Assembly (NCBI GenBank): GCA_002410325.1
Contig: DHRK01000007.1
Span: 338,438 to 402,437 of the forward strand
Direction: 5' to 3'
From: Syntrophomonas sp. UBA5314
GTDB taxonomy: Bacteria; Bacillota; Syntrophomonadia; Syntrophomonadales; Syntrophomonadaceae
DNA: 64,000 nucleotides
Part shown: piece after piece, positions 25,427 through 34,306 of the stretch
Position numbering within the stretch: position 1 is the stretch's first letter
How the letters are laid out: the number at the start of each line of letters is the position of its first letter
Made by a program: the position numbers and the translations under genes
The notes under the pieces: generated by a model
What the model was told of the DNA's origin: nothing
The model's database searches: none
What the model saw: the letters and a program-made list of their open reading frames with translations, nothing else

Positions 25427-26305
25427 TTATTCCCCCCGGTCCTCGCTGGTCTGCCAGCGCACCGCTTCAACGGTGTTCTTCATCAGGTAAGCAACCGTGA
25501 CCGCCCCGACCCCTCCGGGCACCGGGGTGATAAAGGCGGCCCTTTCCCGGGCTGCTTCAAATTCCACATCACCGACAATCTTATCGTTGACCGTGTTGAT
25601 GCCGGCATCGATGACAATAGCTCCCGGTTTGATCCATTCCCCTTTTATTACACCGGGTTTGCCTACTGCCACTACCAGTATTTCCGCCCTTTTGACATGC
25701 TCCTCCAGGAGCCCCCGTTCGGCGGTGGCTACATGGCACATGGTCACCGTGGCCTGTTCATGCAAAAGCATTACAGCGGTGGGTTTGCCCACTATATCAC
25801 TGTGGCCGACAATGGTGACCTCTTTGCCCTTGAGATCTACACCGGTGGATTTGATCATGGCCACAACGGCTTGAGCCGTGCAGGGCATCAAACCGGGGAC
25901 GCCTAAAAACATGCGGCCCAGATTGTAGGGAGTGACCCCTTCGATGTCTTTGCGGGTGGGAATAGCCCACTGGGCCAGTTTGGAATCGATATGCTCGGGG
26001 AGCGGCATCTGCAGTATGACCCCGTTGATATAGGAGTCTTCATCGATGTTTTTTATAATATTGAACAAACGCTTTTGCGAGGTGCCCGCGGCATATTCCA
26101 TCAGCTCAAAATTAATGCCGATGCTCTCGGCGGTCCGGCGCTGGGAAGTCACATAGACCCGGGAGGCCGCGTTTTCCCCCACCTCAACGGTCATAAGCAG
26201 GGGCACTATCTCTCTGGTCTTTAACTCCTGAACCTCCTTGGCCACCTCTTTTAAAACCTTATCGGCAATGCCTTTGCCGTACAGAATGTTAGTTTTTTTC
26301 AACAC
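25427..26305 (-). CDS. folD: FolD-like protein 1, NADP site kept, catalytic Lys replaced
   Basis: Homologue of the bifunctional folate enzyme FolD. The dinucleotide motif GHSDIVGKP, AVGKPG and PVPGGVG are canonical. In the active site YVxSK reads YVTSQ, so the catalytic Lys is Gln, and the KDVDG Asp is Glu (KDIEG). Both changes touch residues needed for cyclohydrolase, while dehydrogenase may survive. The GTG at 26305 is preferred for its GGGGG spacing; the frame opens at 26320. Paired with paralogue 2, which shows the opposite losses. Confidence 0.85.
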   Translation of the reverse strand: MLKKTNILYGKGIADKVLKEVAKEVQELKTREIVPLLMTVEVGENAASRVYVTSQRRTAESIGINFELMEYAAGTSQKRLFNIIKNIDEDSYINGVILQMPLPEHIDSKLAQWAIPTRKDIEGVTPYNLGRMFLGVPGLMPCTAQAVVAMIKSTGVDLKGKEVTIVGHSDIVGKPTAVMLLHEQATVTMCHVATAERGLLEEHVKRAEILVVAVGKPGVIKGEWIKPGAIVIDAGINTVNDKIVGDVEFEAARERAAFITPVPGGVGAVTVAYLMKNTVEAVRWQTSEDRGE

Positions 26306-26323
26306 ATCTACCCCCAGCAATCT

Positions 26324-27280
26324 TTACCGTTCCAAATCAGAGGCCAGCAAGGCGACCCCGACAGCGTTGTCGGAGCTCAGAAGTGGTTCGGCGAAAAACA
26401 GTTTTATACCCACCGCCTGGTGCTCCAGGCGGGACCTGAGCCTCTCTTTTATAATAGAGTTGGCCATTACCCCTCCCACCAGTAGTACCTGTCCCAGGTT
26501 TAATCGCTGGCATTCCCGGATTAAAGCCTTTTCCAGGGTGTTGGCAATAACCCGCAGGGTGGCAAAGGCTATATCCTCGGGAGGGATTCCTTCCCTGATA
26601 TACTGCATGGCCCGGGTTTCCGCCCCGGAAAAAGAGAAGCCCTTCTCACCCACCGAGGAGGGCAGGTGGGGCAGCCGTTTTCCGTCCGATTGGAGGGCCA
26701 GTTTTTCCATTTCTCTTCCCGCCGGAAAGGGAAGTCCCAGGGCCACTCCTACTCGATCTACCAGTTGCCCGGCGTGCAGGTCGTTTCCGGTCATAGTCAT
26801 CTCTACATCATAGCAATGACCTTGACCGGGTCCGACCTTTAAAATTTCCGAAGTCCCCCCGGAAAAATGCACGGCCAGCAAGCCATTTGCCTGGTTGAGT
26901 TCCGGGTTGCCTGCCATTCCGGCCCGCACGTGGCCTTCCTGGTGGCTCACTTGGAACAAGGGAACCCCGAGAGCGGCGGCCAGGGTGCGGGCAGTAGCCG
27001 CTCCGGCCAAGAAAACCGGCATGTAGCTTCCTTCAACCGGGCGGGGATAGGCGCTTACCGCAACCGCTTTTACTTGCCGGAATACTTCGGGCTTAAGTCT
27101 TTCAACCAGCTTGGGGAGGTTTTTGACATGCCCAAATAAGGCTTCTGATTGTCTTAAACCCCGCTTGCCCCGCTCCACCTGCAGCATAAGCCGCTCATCA
27201 GAAAAAATCTGGCCTGTTTCATCTACTAAGGCCAGAGAGGTCGTGTAGGCACTGGTATCAATGCCTAAATAATAAGTCAT
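26324..27280 (-). CDS. TsaD/Kae1-like (peptidase M22) protein
   Basis: An ASKHA-fold protein of 318 residues. GIDTSAYTTSLALVD opens the first domain, HQEGH is the metal-binding His pair of the TsaD family, and SGGTSE and GVMAN occur at the usual places. True TsaD makes the t6A base in tRNA; this shorter, divergent version next to nusB is common in clostridia and its function is not known. It overlaps nusB by four bases. Confidence 0.8.
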   Translation of the reverse strand: MTYYLGIDTSAYTTSLALVDETGQIFSDERLMLQVERGKRGLRQSEALFGHVKNLPKLVERLKPEVFRQVKAVAVSAYPRPVEGSYMPVFLAGAATARTLAAALGVPLFQVSHQEGHVRAGMAGNPELNQANGLLAVHFSGGTSEILKVGPGQGHCYDVEMTMTGNDLHAGQLVDRVGVALGLPFPAGREMEKLALQSDGKRLPHLPSSVGEKGFSFSGAETRAMQYIREGIPPEDIAFATLRVIANTLEKALIRECQRLNLGQVLLVGGVMANSIIKERLRSRLEHQAVGIKLFFAEPLLSSDNAVGVALLASDLER

Positions 27281-27678
27281 TCTCTTTCACCCAGAACCTT
27301 GTCCAGGATGGCATTTACAAAGCTGCCCGAACTTTCGTCGCCATATTTCTTGGCGATTTCAATCGCTTCATCTATAGCCACGACCGCCTGGCCGCGCTCC
27401 GTATGATGTATTTCATAGGAAGCCATGCGCATAATATTCCGGTCCACCGATGACATCCGGTCCAGGCTCCAATCCCTGGAATAGCGCGCCAGGCCGGCGT
27501 CTATTTCATCAATCGACATCAAACAACCTTCGATCAGGCTCCAGGAAAAATCCCTTTCCTTATCGGCCAGACTGTTTTCCCCCAGCAGATAGCTGAAGGC
27601 TTTACGCGGTTCAGCCCCCACCTGGTCCACCTGAAATAAAACCTTAAAAGCAAGCTCACGAGCCTTTCTCCTGCTCAA
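27277..27678 (-). CDS. nusB: Transcription antitermination factor NusB
   Basis: A 133-residue all-helical protein beginning RRKARELAFKVLFQVDQVG, with the conserved VVAIDEAIEIAKKYGDESSG near the C-terminus. It binds boxA RNA with NusE in rRNA antitermination. Its position upstream of folD and xseAB is conserved. Confidence 0.95.
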   Translation of the reverse strand: MSRRKARELAFKVLFQVDQVGAEPRKAFSYLLGENSLADKERDFSWSLIEGCLMSIDEIDAGLARYSRDWSLDRMSSVDRNIMRMASYEIHHTERGQAVVAIDEAIEIAKKYGDESSGSFVNAILDKVLGERE

Positions 27679-27696
27679 TGATATCCCCTTTCCCTG

Positions 27697-27918
27697 TCAA
27701 TCTTTGTCTCCCAAGAATTTTTTAATGAGGCTGTCGAAGCTCTGGTTGTCGTCAATTCGTTTTCCTATAAAGTACCCGACAACAATGCAGAAAATAACAA
27801 AAAGTGAGCGCCAGAAGCCGAAGGTGAGGATCAAAACGGCTCCTACCAAACCCACTACTACGCCGATAAGCTTGCCCCGGTGTTGTTCAAGAATATCCTG
27901 AAATAATTTTTCCCACAT
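27697..27918 (-). CDS. DUF2273 small membrane protein
   Basis: 73 residues with two membrane segments (about 16-30 and 35-52) and a charged C-terminus. Proteins of this type (DUF2273) are regularly encoded with Asp23 and AmaP, as here, and are thought to be part of the cell-envelope stress complex. Confidence 0.85.
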   Translation of the reverse strand: MWEKLFQDILEQHRGKLIGVVVGLVGAVLILTFGFWRSLFVIFCIVVGYFIGKRIDDNQSFDSLIKKFLGDKD

Positions 27919-27930
27919 AAAAAAGCCCCC

Positions 27931-28473
27931 TTAAGCCCCGGCATTCCGGTTGGAGATGTTAAAGTCATCCACCAGGATCCTGACTTCGGACACTTTTAAC
28001 CCCCCGGTCTCTTCGAGGTATTGCCTTACAATTTCCTGGACCTGCTGGCACATCTCAGGAACACTGTGGTCGGGGTTGATCATCATGTGCAGTTTGACGA
28101 TAAGGCCGCCCGGGCCTTCAGTCACCGTGGGCTTGATGTCGCGAATGCCGGGAACTTTTTTTACGGCCTTCATTATTATCACGTTAATGGCGGGAACGGT
28201 GATTGAAACATTGCCGGACAGGCTCTGGTCAACGGTAACCGTTTTACCCGGGTCTTCGTATTTAAGGGCGGAAACCAGAGCGGTAAGCGCCACAACCACC
28301 AGGACCACGGCGCAGGTGCCGAATATTATACGGTTTTCCGGGGTAGAAAGGGCCATGTTTATGTAATTGACCGGTTCAGGCCTTCCCAGTGCTGCCACTA
28401 CGGCCACCGCAGCCAGCACCAGCAGGAGAAGGTTGTACAATATCATTACAAAGCGCCACCAACTGGACATCAA
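27931..28473 (-). CDS. amaP: Alkaline shock membrane anchor protein AmaP
   Basis: 180 residues with two N-terminal membrane segments (about 6-30 and 45-68) followed by an Asp23-like domain (VSITVPAINVIIMKAVKKVP). AmaP anchors Asp23 family proteins to the membrane. It is 90 bases downstream of asp23. Confidence 0.88.
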   Translation of the reverse strand: MMSSWWRFVMILYNLLLLVLAAVAVVAALGRPEPVNYINMALSTPENRIIFGTCAVVLVVVALTALVSALKYEDPGKTVTVDQSLSGNVSITVPAINVIIMKAVKKVPGIRDIKPTVTEGPGGLIVKLHMMINPDHSVPEMCQQVQEIVRQYLEETGGLKVSEVRILVDDFNISNRNAGA

Positions 28474-28499
28474 ATCACCTCTTCAAGCTAATTGATTAA

Positions 28500-28519
28500 C
28501 CCCCTGCCTAAACAGGGGG
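28500..28519. other. Hairpin between asp23 and amaP
   Basis: CCCCCTG and CAGGGGG (7-bp arms) flank six bases. No T-run follows on the minus strand, so it may attenuate or process the transcript between asp23 and amaP rather than end it. Confidence 0.5.
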
Positions 28520-28562
28520 TCAGAGCGTCAATAAAATTACGTCGGTATCACTCGAACACAGC

Positions 28563-28952
28563 TTAGTCTAAGTCGATCTCGGCGTTATCTTCTTTTTTGA
28601 TGGAAACGCCCACAACGTGTATGTTAACCGCGGTTACAGTTAATCCGGTCATGGTTTCGACCGCCACTTTGACTTCTTTTTGAACGATTTCTGCCACCTG
28701 GGGTATTTCGTAGCCATAGTCAATGATAACGAAGATGTCTATTTTGGTTTCCTGATTATTTACCTCAACCTTGATTCCTTTTCCAAAGTTTTTGCGCCCG
28801 AGCTTCTCTACCAACTCGGTTCCCCAACCGCCGCTCATCGATGATACTCCATCAACATCGATGGCTGCCAAGCCGGCGACCGTAGAAACGACCTCATCCG
28901 CTATGCGTACAACTCCGAGCTCACTATTTAGTTCAGATTTCTGCATTTCCAT
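28563..28952 (-). CDS. asp23: Asp23/Gls24 family envelope stress protein
   Basis: 129 residues with the family core VVSTVAGLAAIDVDGVSSM and a C-terminal VNIHVVGVSIK. The family is membrane-associated through AmaP and linked to alkaline and envelope stress. Same operon as amaP and the DUF2273 protein. Confidence 0.9.
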   Translation of the reverse strand: MEMQKSELNSELGVVRIADEVVSTVAGLAAIDVDGVSSMSGGWGTELVEKLGRKNFGKGIKVEVNNQETKIDIFVIIDYGYEIPQVAEIVQKEVKVAVETMTGLTVTAVNIHVVGVSIKKEDNAEIDLD

Positions 28953-29055
28953 GATCAGTCCACCTCCAGATAATTTATGTTGGTATCCTTAACCGTATTG
29001 TACCAGAGATTTAGTAATATTATCAAATTAAGCAGTATTCAAGCCGGTAATAATG

Positions 29056-30402
29056 TTATCCATCAGCCATGCGCCGCTGGATAAAGTTGGTGTAGACCTC
29101 ACCCCTTATGAAAAACGCGTTGCCCAGTACCTGTAAATGAAAAGGGATGGTGGTTTCAATAGCACCTATTTGAAATTCGCTTAGGGCCCGGCGCATCCGG
29201 GCTATGACCTCATCCCGGTCGGCTCCCCAGACGATGAGTTTAGCCACCATGGAGTCGTAATAAGGCGGTATGTTATAGCCGGGGTATACGGCCGAATCGA
29301 CCCGCACTCCCGGCCCGCCGGGCGGAAGGTAGAGAGTGACGCTTCCCGGGCAGGGCCGGAAGTCACTGGCCGGATCTTCAGCGTTGATCCGGCATTCCAT
29401 AGCCCACCCGTTGAGCCGTATATCATCCTGGGTCAGGTTCAATCTTTCCCCGGCCGCTATTTTAATCTGTTCCTTGACGATATCGATGCCGGTGACCATT
29501 TCGGTAACCGGGTGTTCGACCTGAATACGGGTATTCATTTCAATAAAGTAAAAATGGCGGTTTTTATCAACCAGGAATTCAACCGTGCCGGCACTGAAAT
29601 AACCGGCTGAGCGGGCTGCTTCCACAGCCACCCGCCCCATCTCCTGACGCATCGGCTCATCAACAAAGGGTGAAGGAGACTCTTCCAAAAGCTTTTGATG
29701 CCTTCTCTGCAGGGAGCAGTCCCGTTCGCCCAGATGCACGATGTTGCCGAACTTATCTCCCAGCACCTGAATTTCAATATGGCGGGGCTCCTCTATGTAC
29801 TTTTCCACATATATCTCATTGTTGCCAAAGGCGGCTCCCGCTTCCATGCGGGCCATATCCAGGGCCTCCTGCAATGAGGCGTCATTGTGGGCCAGGCGCA
29901 TTCCCCGTCCTCCCCCGCCGGCGGAAGCTTTAATAATCACCGGATACCCGATTTGTTTGGCTATAGCCAGGGCTTCATGATAATCGCCGACCGCTCCCGG
30001 ACTGCCCGGAACCAGGGGTACGTTGGCCCGGCTGACCACTTCCCGGGCTTTTACCTTGTCGCCCATCAGTTCAATAACTTCCGCGCTGGGACCGATGAAT
30101 TGGAGATTATGGGTTTCGCACAAGGATGCAAAATAAGCGTTTTCGGCCAGAAAACCGTAGCCGGGGTGTATGGCATCGGCTCCCCGCGATAAGGCCGCCT
30201 GGATCACGTTGGGCATGTTCAAATAACTCTCCCGGGCCGGCGCTGCTCCAATACATACCGATTCGTCAGCCATCTTTACGTGCAGGCTGTCCCGGTCGGC
30301 TACAGAATAGACCGCCACCGTCTTTATTCCCATTTCCCGGCAGGCTCTGATAATCCGAAGCGCTATTTCGCCCCGGTTGGCTATCAAGACCTTGGATAAC
30401 AA
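29056..30402 (-). CDS. accC: Biotin carboxylase (AccC/PycA)
   Basis: ATP-grasp enzyme that carboxylates biotin on a carrier protein. It shows ANRGEIALRIIRA at the start, the ATP-binding glycine loop GGGGRGMR and the signature IEMNTRIQVEHPVTEMVTG. TTG 30402 is preferred for its AGAGGTGAT spacing, giving about 448 residues; the frame is open to 30432. It overlaps no gene and follows the PycB-AccB fusion by 10 bases, so it supplies carboxybiotin to that protein and could serve both acetyl-CoA and pyruvate carboxylation. Confidence 0.93.
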   Translation of the reverse strand: MLSKVLIANRGEIALRIIRACREMGIKTVAVYSVADRDSLHVKMADESVCIGAAPARESYLNMPNVIQAALSRGADAIHPGYGFLAENAYFASLCETHNLQFIGPSAEVIELMGDKVKAREVVSRANVPLVPGSPGAVGDYHEALAIAKQIGYPVIIKASAGGGGRGMRLAHNDASLQEALDMARMEAGAAFGNNEIYVEKYIEEPRHIEIQVLGDKFGNIVHLGERDCSLQRRHQKLLEESPSPFVDEPMRQEMGRVAVEAARSAGYFSAGTVEFLVDKNRHFYFIEMNTRIQVEHPVTEMVTGIDIVKEQIKIAAGERLNLTQDDIRLNGWAMECRINAEDPASDFRPCPGSVTLYLPPGGPGVRVDSAVYPGYNIPPYYDSMVAKLIVWGADRDEVIARMRRALSEFQIGAIETTIPFHLQVLGNAFFIRGEVYTNFIQRRMADG

Positions 30403-30412
30403 TCGATCACCT

Positions 30413-32329
30413 CTAATCTTCTTCAATGACAAACATTATCTGGCCATATTCGACGGGTTCGCCATTCTCCACCAGTATGCCTGCGATAACCCCGGATACT
30501 TCTGACTTTATTTCATTCATCAGCTTCATGGCCTCTACTATGCAAAGGGTTTGCCCGGGTTTGACCTGTTCTCCCACCCGCACGTAGGGGCTGGCGTCCG
30601 GCGATGGAGCGGCATAAAAAGTGCCCACCATAGGCGCCACCACCTCTACCAGGTTTTCCGGGATTTCAGCGGCCGCCGGTTCTGCATAGACCGGAGCCGG
30701 AGCGGCTTCCCGGGGAGCGGCGGCCGGGGCCGGCGAACCCTGCTGGGCCCCCGGCTTCTTCAGCATCACCCGAAAACCGTCCTTCTCCACTTCCATTTCT
30801 ACGATGCTGCTCTGATCCAGCATCAGCATCAGTTCTCTTATATCATCGATGTTCATGTCCTCATCTCCCTCTACAGCTAATCTCTTCTTAATCCTAGCGG
30901 GGGCCGGGCGCGGTGGGGCGGCCGCGATCTTCTCCTCTACCGCCATTCCCGCCGCTACTTCATCAGTGGTCTGAATCTGGGGTATATCTTCCAGCCCCAT
31001 GTCCCTTCGATATTCAAAAAACTTGATGGCCGGCTGCGGGAACAGGGCGTAAGTAAGGGCGTCTTCCTCCGATTCCGACCAGCGGGCCGTTTCCTGCACG
31101 GCTTTCTCCCAGCCCGGTTCCAGCAGGTCAGCCGGCCGCACGCTAATAATCTCTTCCTCGCCGACAATTTTTTTCAGGACTTCTTCTCTGAGCGGCGCCG
31201 GGGGTTTGCCGTAGAAGCCCCGGGCATATTGCTTGACTTCGCGGGAACAGAGTTTATAACGCTCCCGGGCCAGAATATTGGCCACTGCCTGAATAACGAT
31301 CAACTGGCTGGTGGGCGTCACCAGGGGCGGATAACCCAGGTCTTCTCTGACTTTTGGTATTTCCGCCAGGACTTCATCAATCCGGTCGGCGGCCTTTTGC
31401 TCCTCCAGCTGGGAATAGAGGTTGGTTATCATGCCGCCGGGAATCTGATGCTCAAACACCTGCATGTCGGTTATGCGGGTTACCCCCCGTTCAAAGCCCT
31501 TGTGTTTTCTTATCTGTTCAAAATGATTGGCAATTTCGAACAATTTATGCAGATCAAGGCCGGTATCCCATTCCGATTCCTGCAAAACCCGCACCACCGT
31601 CTCGACCGGAGGCTGGGAAGAACCGAAAGCCATGGGCACGCTGGCCGTGTCGATCATATCCACCCCGGCTTCCGCCGCCTTTATCAGGGTCGCTATGGCC
31701 AGTCCGCCGTAATAATGGGTATGTAACTGCACCGGCAGGCCCAGATTCTGTTTAAAAAGGCTGACCAGTTCAAATGAGGCATAGGGAGCCAGAAGCCCCG
31801 CCATATCCTTTATGCAGATCGAATCGGCGCCCATATCCTTCAGCCGCAAAGCGGTTTCCAAAAACTGCCGGTTGGAGTGAACCGGGCTGATGGTGTAAAC
31901 CACACAGGCCTGGACGTGTTTGCCGGTTCGCTTAACCGCTTTAATCGGCACCTCCAGATTGCGAATATCGTTTAAAGCATCGAAAACCCGGAATATATCT
32001 ATGCCGTTTTCGGCTGCTTTTTCCACAAACTTGTAGGCAATATCATCCGGATAATGGGTGTATCCCACCAGGGATTGCCCCCTAAGCAGCATCTGCAGTT
32101 TGGTTTTCTTTACTATTTCTCGAATCGTGCGCAGGCGCTCCCAGGGATCTTCATTTAAATAGCGGATACACACATCAAAGGTGGCTCCCCCCCACATCTC
32201 CAGGGAATGGTAGCCGATGTCATCCAGGGCCGCCAGCACCGGCAGCATATCGTCGGTAGCCATCCGGGTTGCCCACAGACTTTGGTGCCCATCCCTCAAG
32301 CTGGTGTCGGTTATCTTGATTTTGCCCAT
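30413..32329 (-). CDS. pycB: Carboxyltransferase subunit PycB/OadA fused to a complete AccB (biotin carrier)
   Basis: ATG 32329 has GGGAGGG upstream and gives 638 residues. Residues about 1-465 are the pyruvate/oxaloacetate carboxyltransferase (DTSLRDGHQSLWATRM; metal-binding HTHYYGG; KDMAGLLAPY). After a Pro/Ala linker comes a full AccB-type biotin carrier with its own natural beginning MNIDDIRELMLMLDQSS (residue 492) and the biotin site EAMKLMNE. The carrier includes the thumb typical of acetyl-CoA carboxylase (APMVGTFYAAPSPD). An internal AGAGGGAG/GAGG before ATG 30856 could also let the 147-residue AccB be made alone. Confidence 0.9.
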   Translation of the reverse strand: MGKIKITDTSLRDGHQSLWATRMATDDMLPVLAALDDIGYHSLEMWGGATFDVCIRYLNEDPWERLRTIREIVKKTKLQMLLRGQSLVGYTHYPDDIAYKFVEKAAENGIDIFRVFDALNDIRNLEVPIKAVKRTGKHVQACVVYTISPVHSNRQFLETALRLKDMGADSICIKDMAGLLAPYASFELVSLFKQNLGLPVQLHTHYYGGLAIATLIKAAEAGVDMIDTASVPMAFGSSQPPVETVVRVLQESEWDTGLDLHKLFEIANHFEQIRKHKGFERGVTRITDMQVFEHQIPGGMITNLYSQLEEQKAADRIDEVLAEIPKVREDLGYPPLVTPTSQLIVIQAVANILARERYKLCSREVKQYARGFYGKPPAPLREEVLKKIVGEEEIISVRPADLLEPGWEKAVQETARWSESEEDALTYALFPQPAIKFFEYRRDMGLEDIPQIQTTDEVAAGMAVEEKIAAAPPRPAPARIKKRLAVEGDEDMNIDDIRELMLMLDQSSIVEMEVEKDGFRVMLKKPGAQQGSPAPAAAPREAAPAPVYAEPAAAEIPENLVEVVAPMVGTFYAAPSPDASPYVRVGEQVKPGQTLCIVEAMKLMNEIKSEVSGVIAGILVENGEPVEYGQIMFVIEED

Positions 32330-32598
32330 AACGTCCCTCCCCCTACTTCCAACATTATAATCCGTTCCAGACGGTTTCTCTCGGTAATTCTCCATAATAC
32401 AAATAGGCCCAGGCTTAGCCTGAGCAAATACTGTTCCGTTCTCTATGCTATCAATAGCACTTCTATACTATTATAAAAATAATGGCGCATCTTTTCAATG
32501 GCCGGGATCGATGTATACATGGCCCCTTCGCCCTTTATATCGGCTGTCTTGATTCCCCCCTGCTATATATAGCTATATATATTGCCATATATATACTG

Positions 32599-33135
32599 CT
32601 ACGGTTCAATCAAAGTCAAAAGCAATTTGCTTGAATTTTTGGTTTTTCCTATGGTCTGGCGAATATCGGTTTCCTGCTCGCTGCTCAACTGGCTGGCGGA
32701 AATCACCACGTTGGTGGCATCGTCCTGGAAGATCACCACGCAGTCGGAATAACCTTTGGATTTGATCAGGTTTTCGGCCTTCATCTCCCTTTCCATGTCT
32801 TCACTGATATTGACCAGGCGCAGGGAGGCGGCCTGGCGGACCGCTTTATCAGCACTCGGATCGTTCTGGATTCTGCTCAACATTTCAGTAAGCTTGCCGC
32901 GCAGGCTTTCCCTTTCCATCCGGTATTCAGCAAAAAATCCCTTTTGCCCCCTTTTCTCCTCCAGTTTGCTCACAATGCTCTTTTCCAGGTTTTTATCCTG
33001 GTCGGCCACTGAACTGCTCGGGGAGATCGGAGCGCCAAAGCGGCTGCCTATCGCCCAGACCATGATGATAAACACTGCTACGGCAGCGCCGGCCGTCCAC
33101 AAGCGCCGGTTGGCTAAATTAAATACCATCATCAT
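32599..33135 (-). CDS. spoIIIAH: SpoIIIAH
   Basis: Part of the forespore-mother cell channel. 178 residues: a membrane segment (about 10-27), a linker and a ring-building domain. It is the last gene of the operon. Several ATGs follow the ribosome binding site; the second or third could equally be the start. It overlaps spoIIIAG by four bases. Behind it lie about 200 bases of AT-rich sequence before pycB with no clear terminator. Confidence 0.9.
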   Translation of the reverse strand: MMMVFNLANRRLWTAGAAVAVFIIMVWAIGSRFGAPISPSSSVADQDKNLEKSIVSKLEEKRGQKGFFAEYRMERESLRGKLTEMLSRIQNDPSADKAVRQAASLRLVNISEDMEREMKAENLIKSKGYSDCVVIFQDDATNVVISASQLSSEQETDIRQTIGKTKNSSKLLLTLIEP

Positions 33136-33713
33136 ATTCCTCCTTCCCGGGGCATAACCCGCACTTTATAAAGGGGCACGTCCAGCAGGGTGGCCGTGGC
33201 CTGGGCAAGTTTTTCCCGCACTGCGGCATCCCGGGCCCCGTCGGCCACAACCAAAACGCCTATTACTTCGGGGCCTTTGCTTTCAAGCAGCAAGGGGTTG
33301 CCGGATGATACGGACAGGTCATTGCTGGTGTTTTCCTCGACCGTAGTCTTTGATGTCCCTTTGACGTCCTTCTCCTCAATAGTCCGCTTTTCCTGACGGG
33401 TGTTGGTGGCATAGCTCTTGCTGCCGTCGGACGCCAGGGTTATGCTCACTTGAACCTTTCCCGCCCCGGAGATCTGGGTTAATATCCCTTCCAAAGCAGT
33501 CGCTGTCTGGTGTTTAAGCGCCGAATCCCCGGCCTCTGATTGATAGGCATCGCCGACTGCCTGTTTGGCTGGTTCGGTTGAGGTAATCGGCCACAACAAG
33601 GCCAGAATCCCCAGGCAGACCAGGACCACCAGCAGGTGTTTGCCCCGGAAGAGCTTCAACCAGGGCCTGTTCCCGGCATCGGCTTTCCATTCCCTTATCC
33701 ATTCCTCCAGCAT
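33132..33713 (-). CDS. spoIIIAG: SpoIIIAG
   Basis: 193 residues with one membrane segment (about 26-45) and a ring-building domain of the type seen in type III secretion. Known in Bacillus to form a large ring in the forespore channel. Overlaps spoIIIAH and follows spoIIIAF by five bases. Confidence 0.9.
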   Translation of the reverse strand: MLEEWIREWKADAGNRPWLKLFRGKHLLVVLVCLGILALLWPITSTEPAKQAVGDAYQSEAGDSALKHQTATALEGILTQISGAGKVQVSITLASDGSKSYATNTRQEKRTIEEKDVKGTSKTTVEENTSNDLSVSSGNPLLLESKGPEVIGVLVVADGARDAAVREKLAQATATLLDVPLYKVRVMPREGGI

Positions 33714-33718
33714 TTCAT

Positions 33719-34297
33719 TTAACCTCCTTCAAAAATAAATTCCACTTCAATGTCTTCCAGCCCATAGAAATTTTGCAAAAGGCTGGTCAGCTTGTTTTTT
33801 ATCTGCTCCCGGTTCTTCTCCTCAACTTGCTTATCAATCAAGGCCGGGGTGACCTCCTCCTGCTCCGATTCTTTAAGCTCCTCTTTGACCCTTAAGCTCA
33901 AGGCTTTGATTCCGCCGTCCCGATCAAGCTCGGCCTGGCTCGTAACCTCGGCCACCCCCGGCACCAACTGGGCCAGTGAATTGATCTGGCCCTCCAGCTT
34001 CTGCTTGAGGTTATGGCTGCCCGCACTGCTTATCTGCTCCTTCAGCGCCTGGCCCTTCTGTTCTACTTCATTCTGATTGGAGACGACCTGGTACTGGGCG
34101 TCCCACCATTTGATTTCAAAGTCGTGATCCTGGAAAAGATAGCCCAGGACCGGATTTAATACCGCAATGATTACAAAGAGCCCGATGGCAAAGCGAACAA
34201 ACGGCTTAATGCCTCCTTCCGGCAGCATCAACTCCAGGAAACTGGTTATGACGATGATAATCATCACGTGTTTGACAATTTCAGCCAGAGTGCTCAT
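33719..34297 (-). CDS. spoIIIAF: SpoIIIAF
   Basis: 192 residues with two N-terminal membrane segments (about 8-25 and 33-50) and a soluble domain with long helices. Component of the SpoIIIA channel. Position between spoIIIAE and spoIIIAG is conserved. Confidence 0.9.
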   Translation of the reverse strand: MSTLAEIVKHVMIIIVITSFLELMLPEGGIKPFVRFAIGLFVIIAVLNPVLGYLFQDHDFEIKWWDAQYQVVSNQNEVEQKGQALKEQISSAGSHNLKQKLEGQINSLAQLVPGVAEVTSQAELDRDGGIKALSLRVKEELKESEQEEVTPALIDKQVEEKNREQIKNKLTSLLQNFYGLEDIEVEFIFEGG

Positions 34298-34306
34298 ATA
34301 GGCCTC

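Noticed and set aside
31229..31726. Plus-strand frame of 165 codons inside pycB.
   Set aside because: Antisense shadow of the conserved carboxyltransferase domain.
32443..32520. 25-codon minus-strand frame between spoIIIAH and pycB.
   Set aside because: The purine run before its ATG is only two or three bases away, and nothing else suggests coding.
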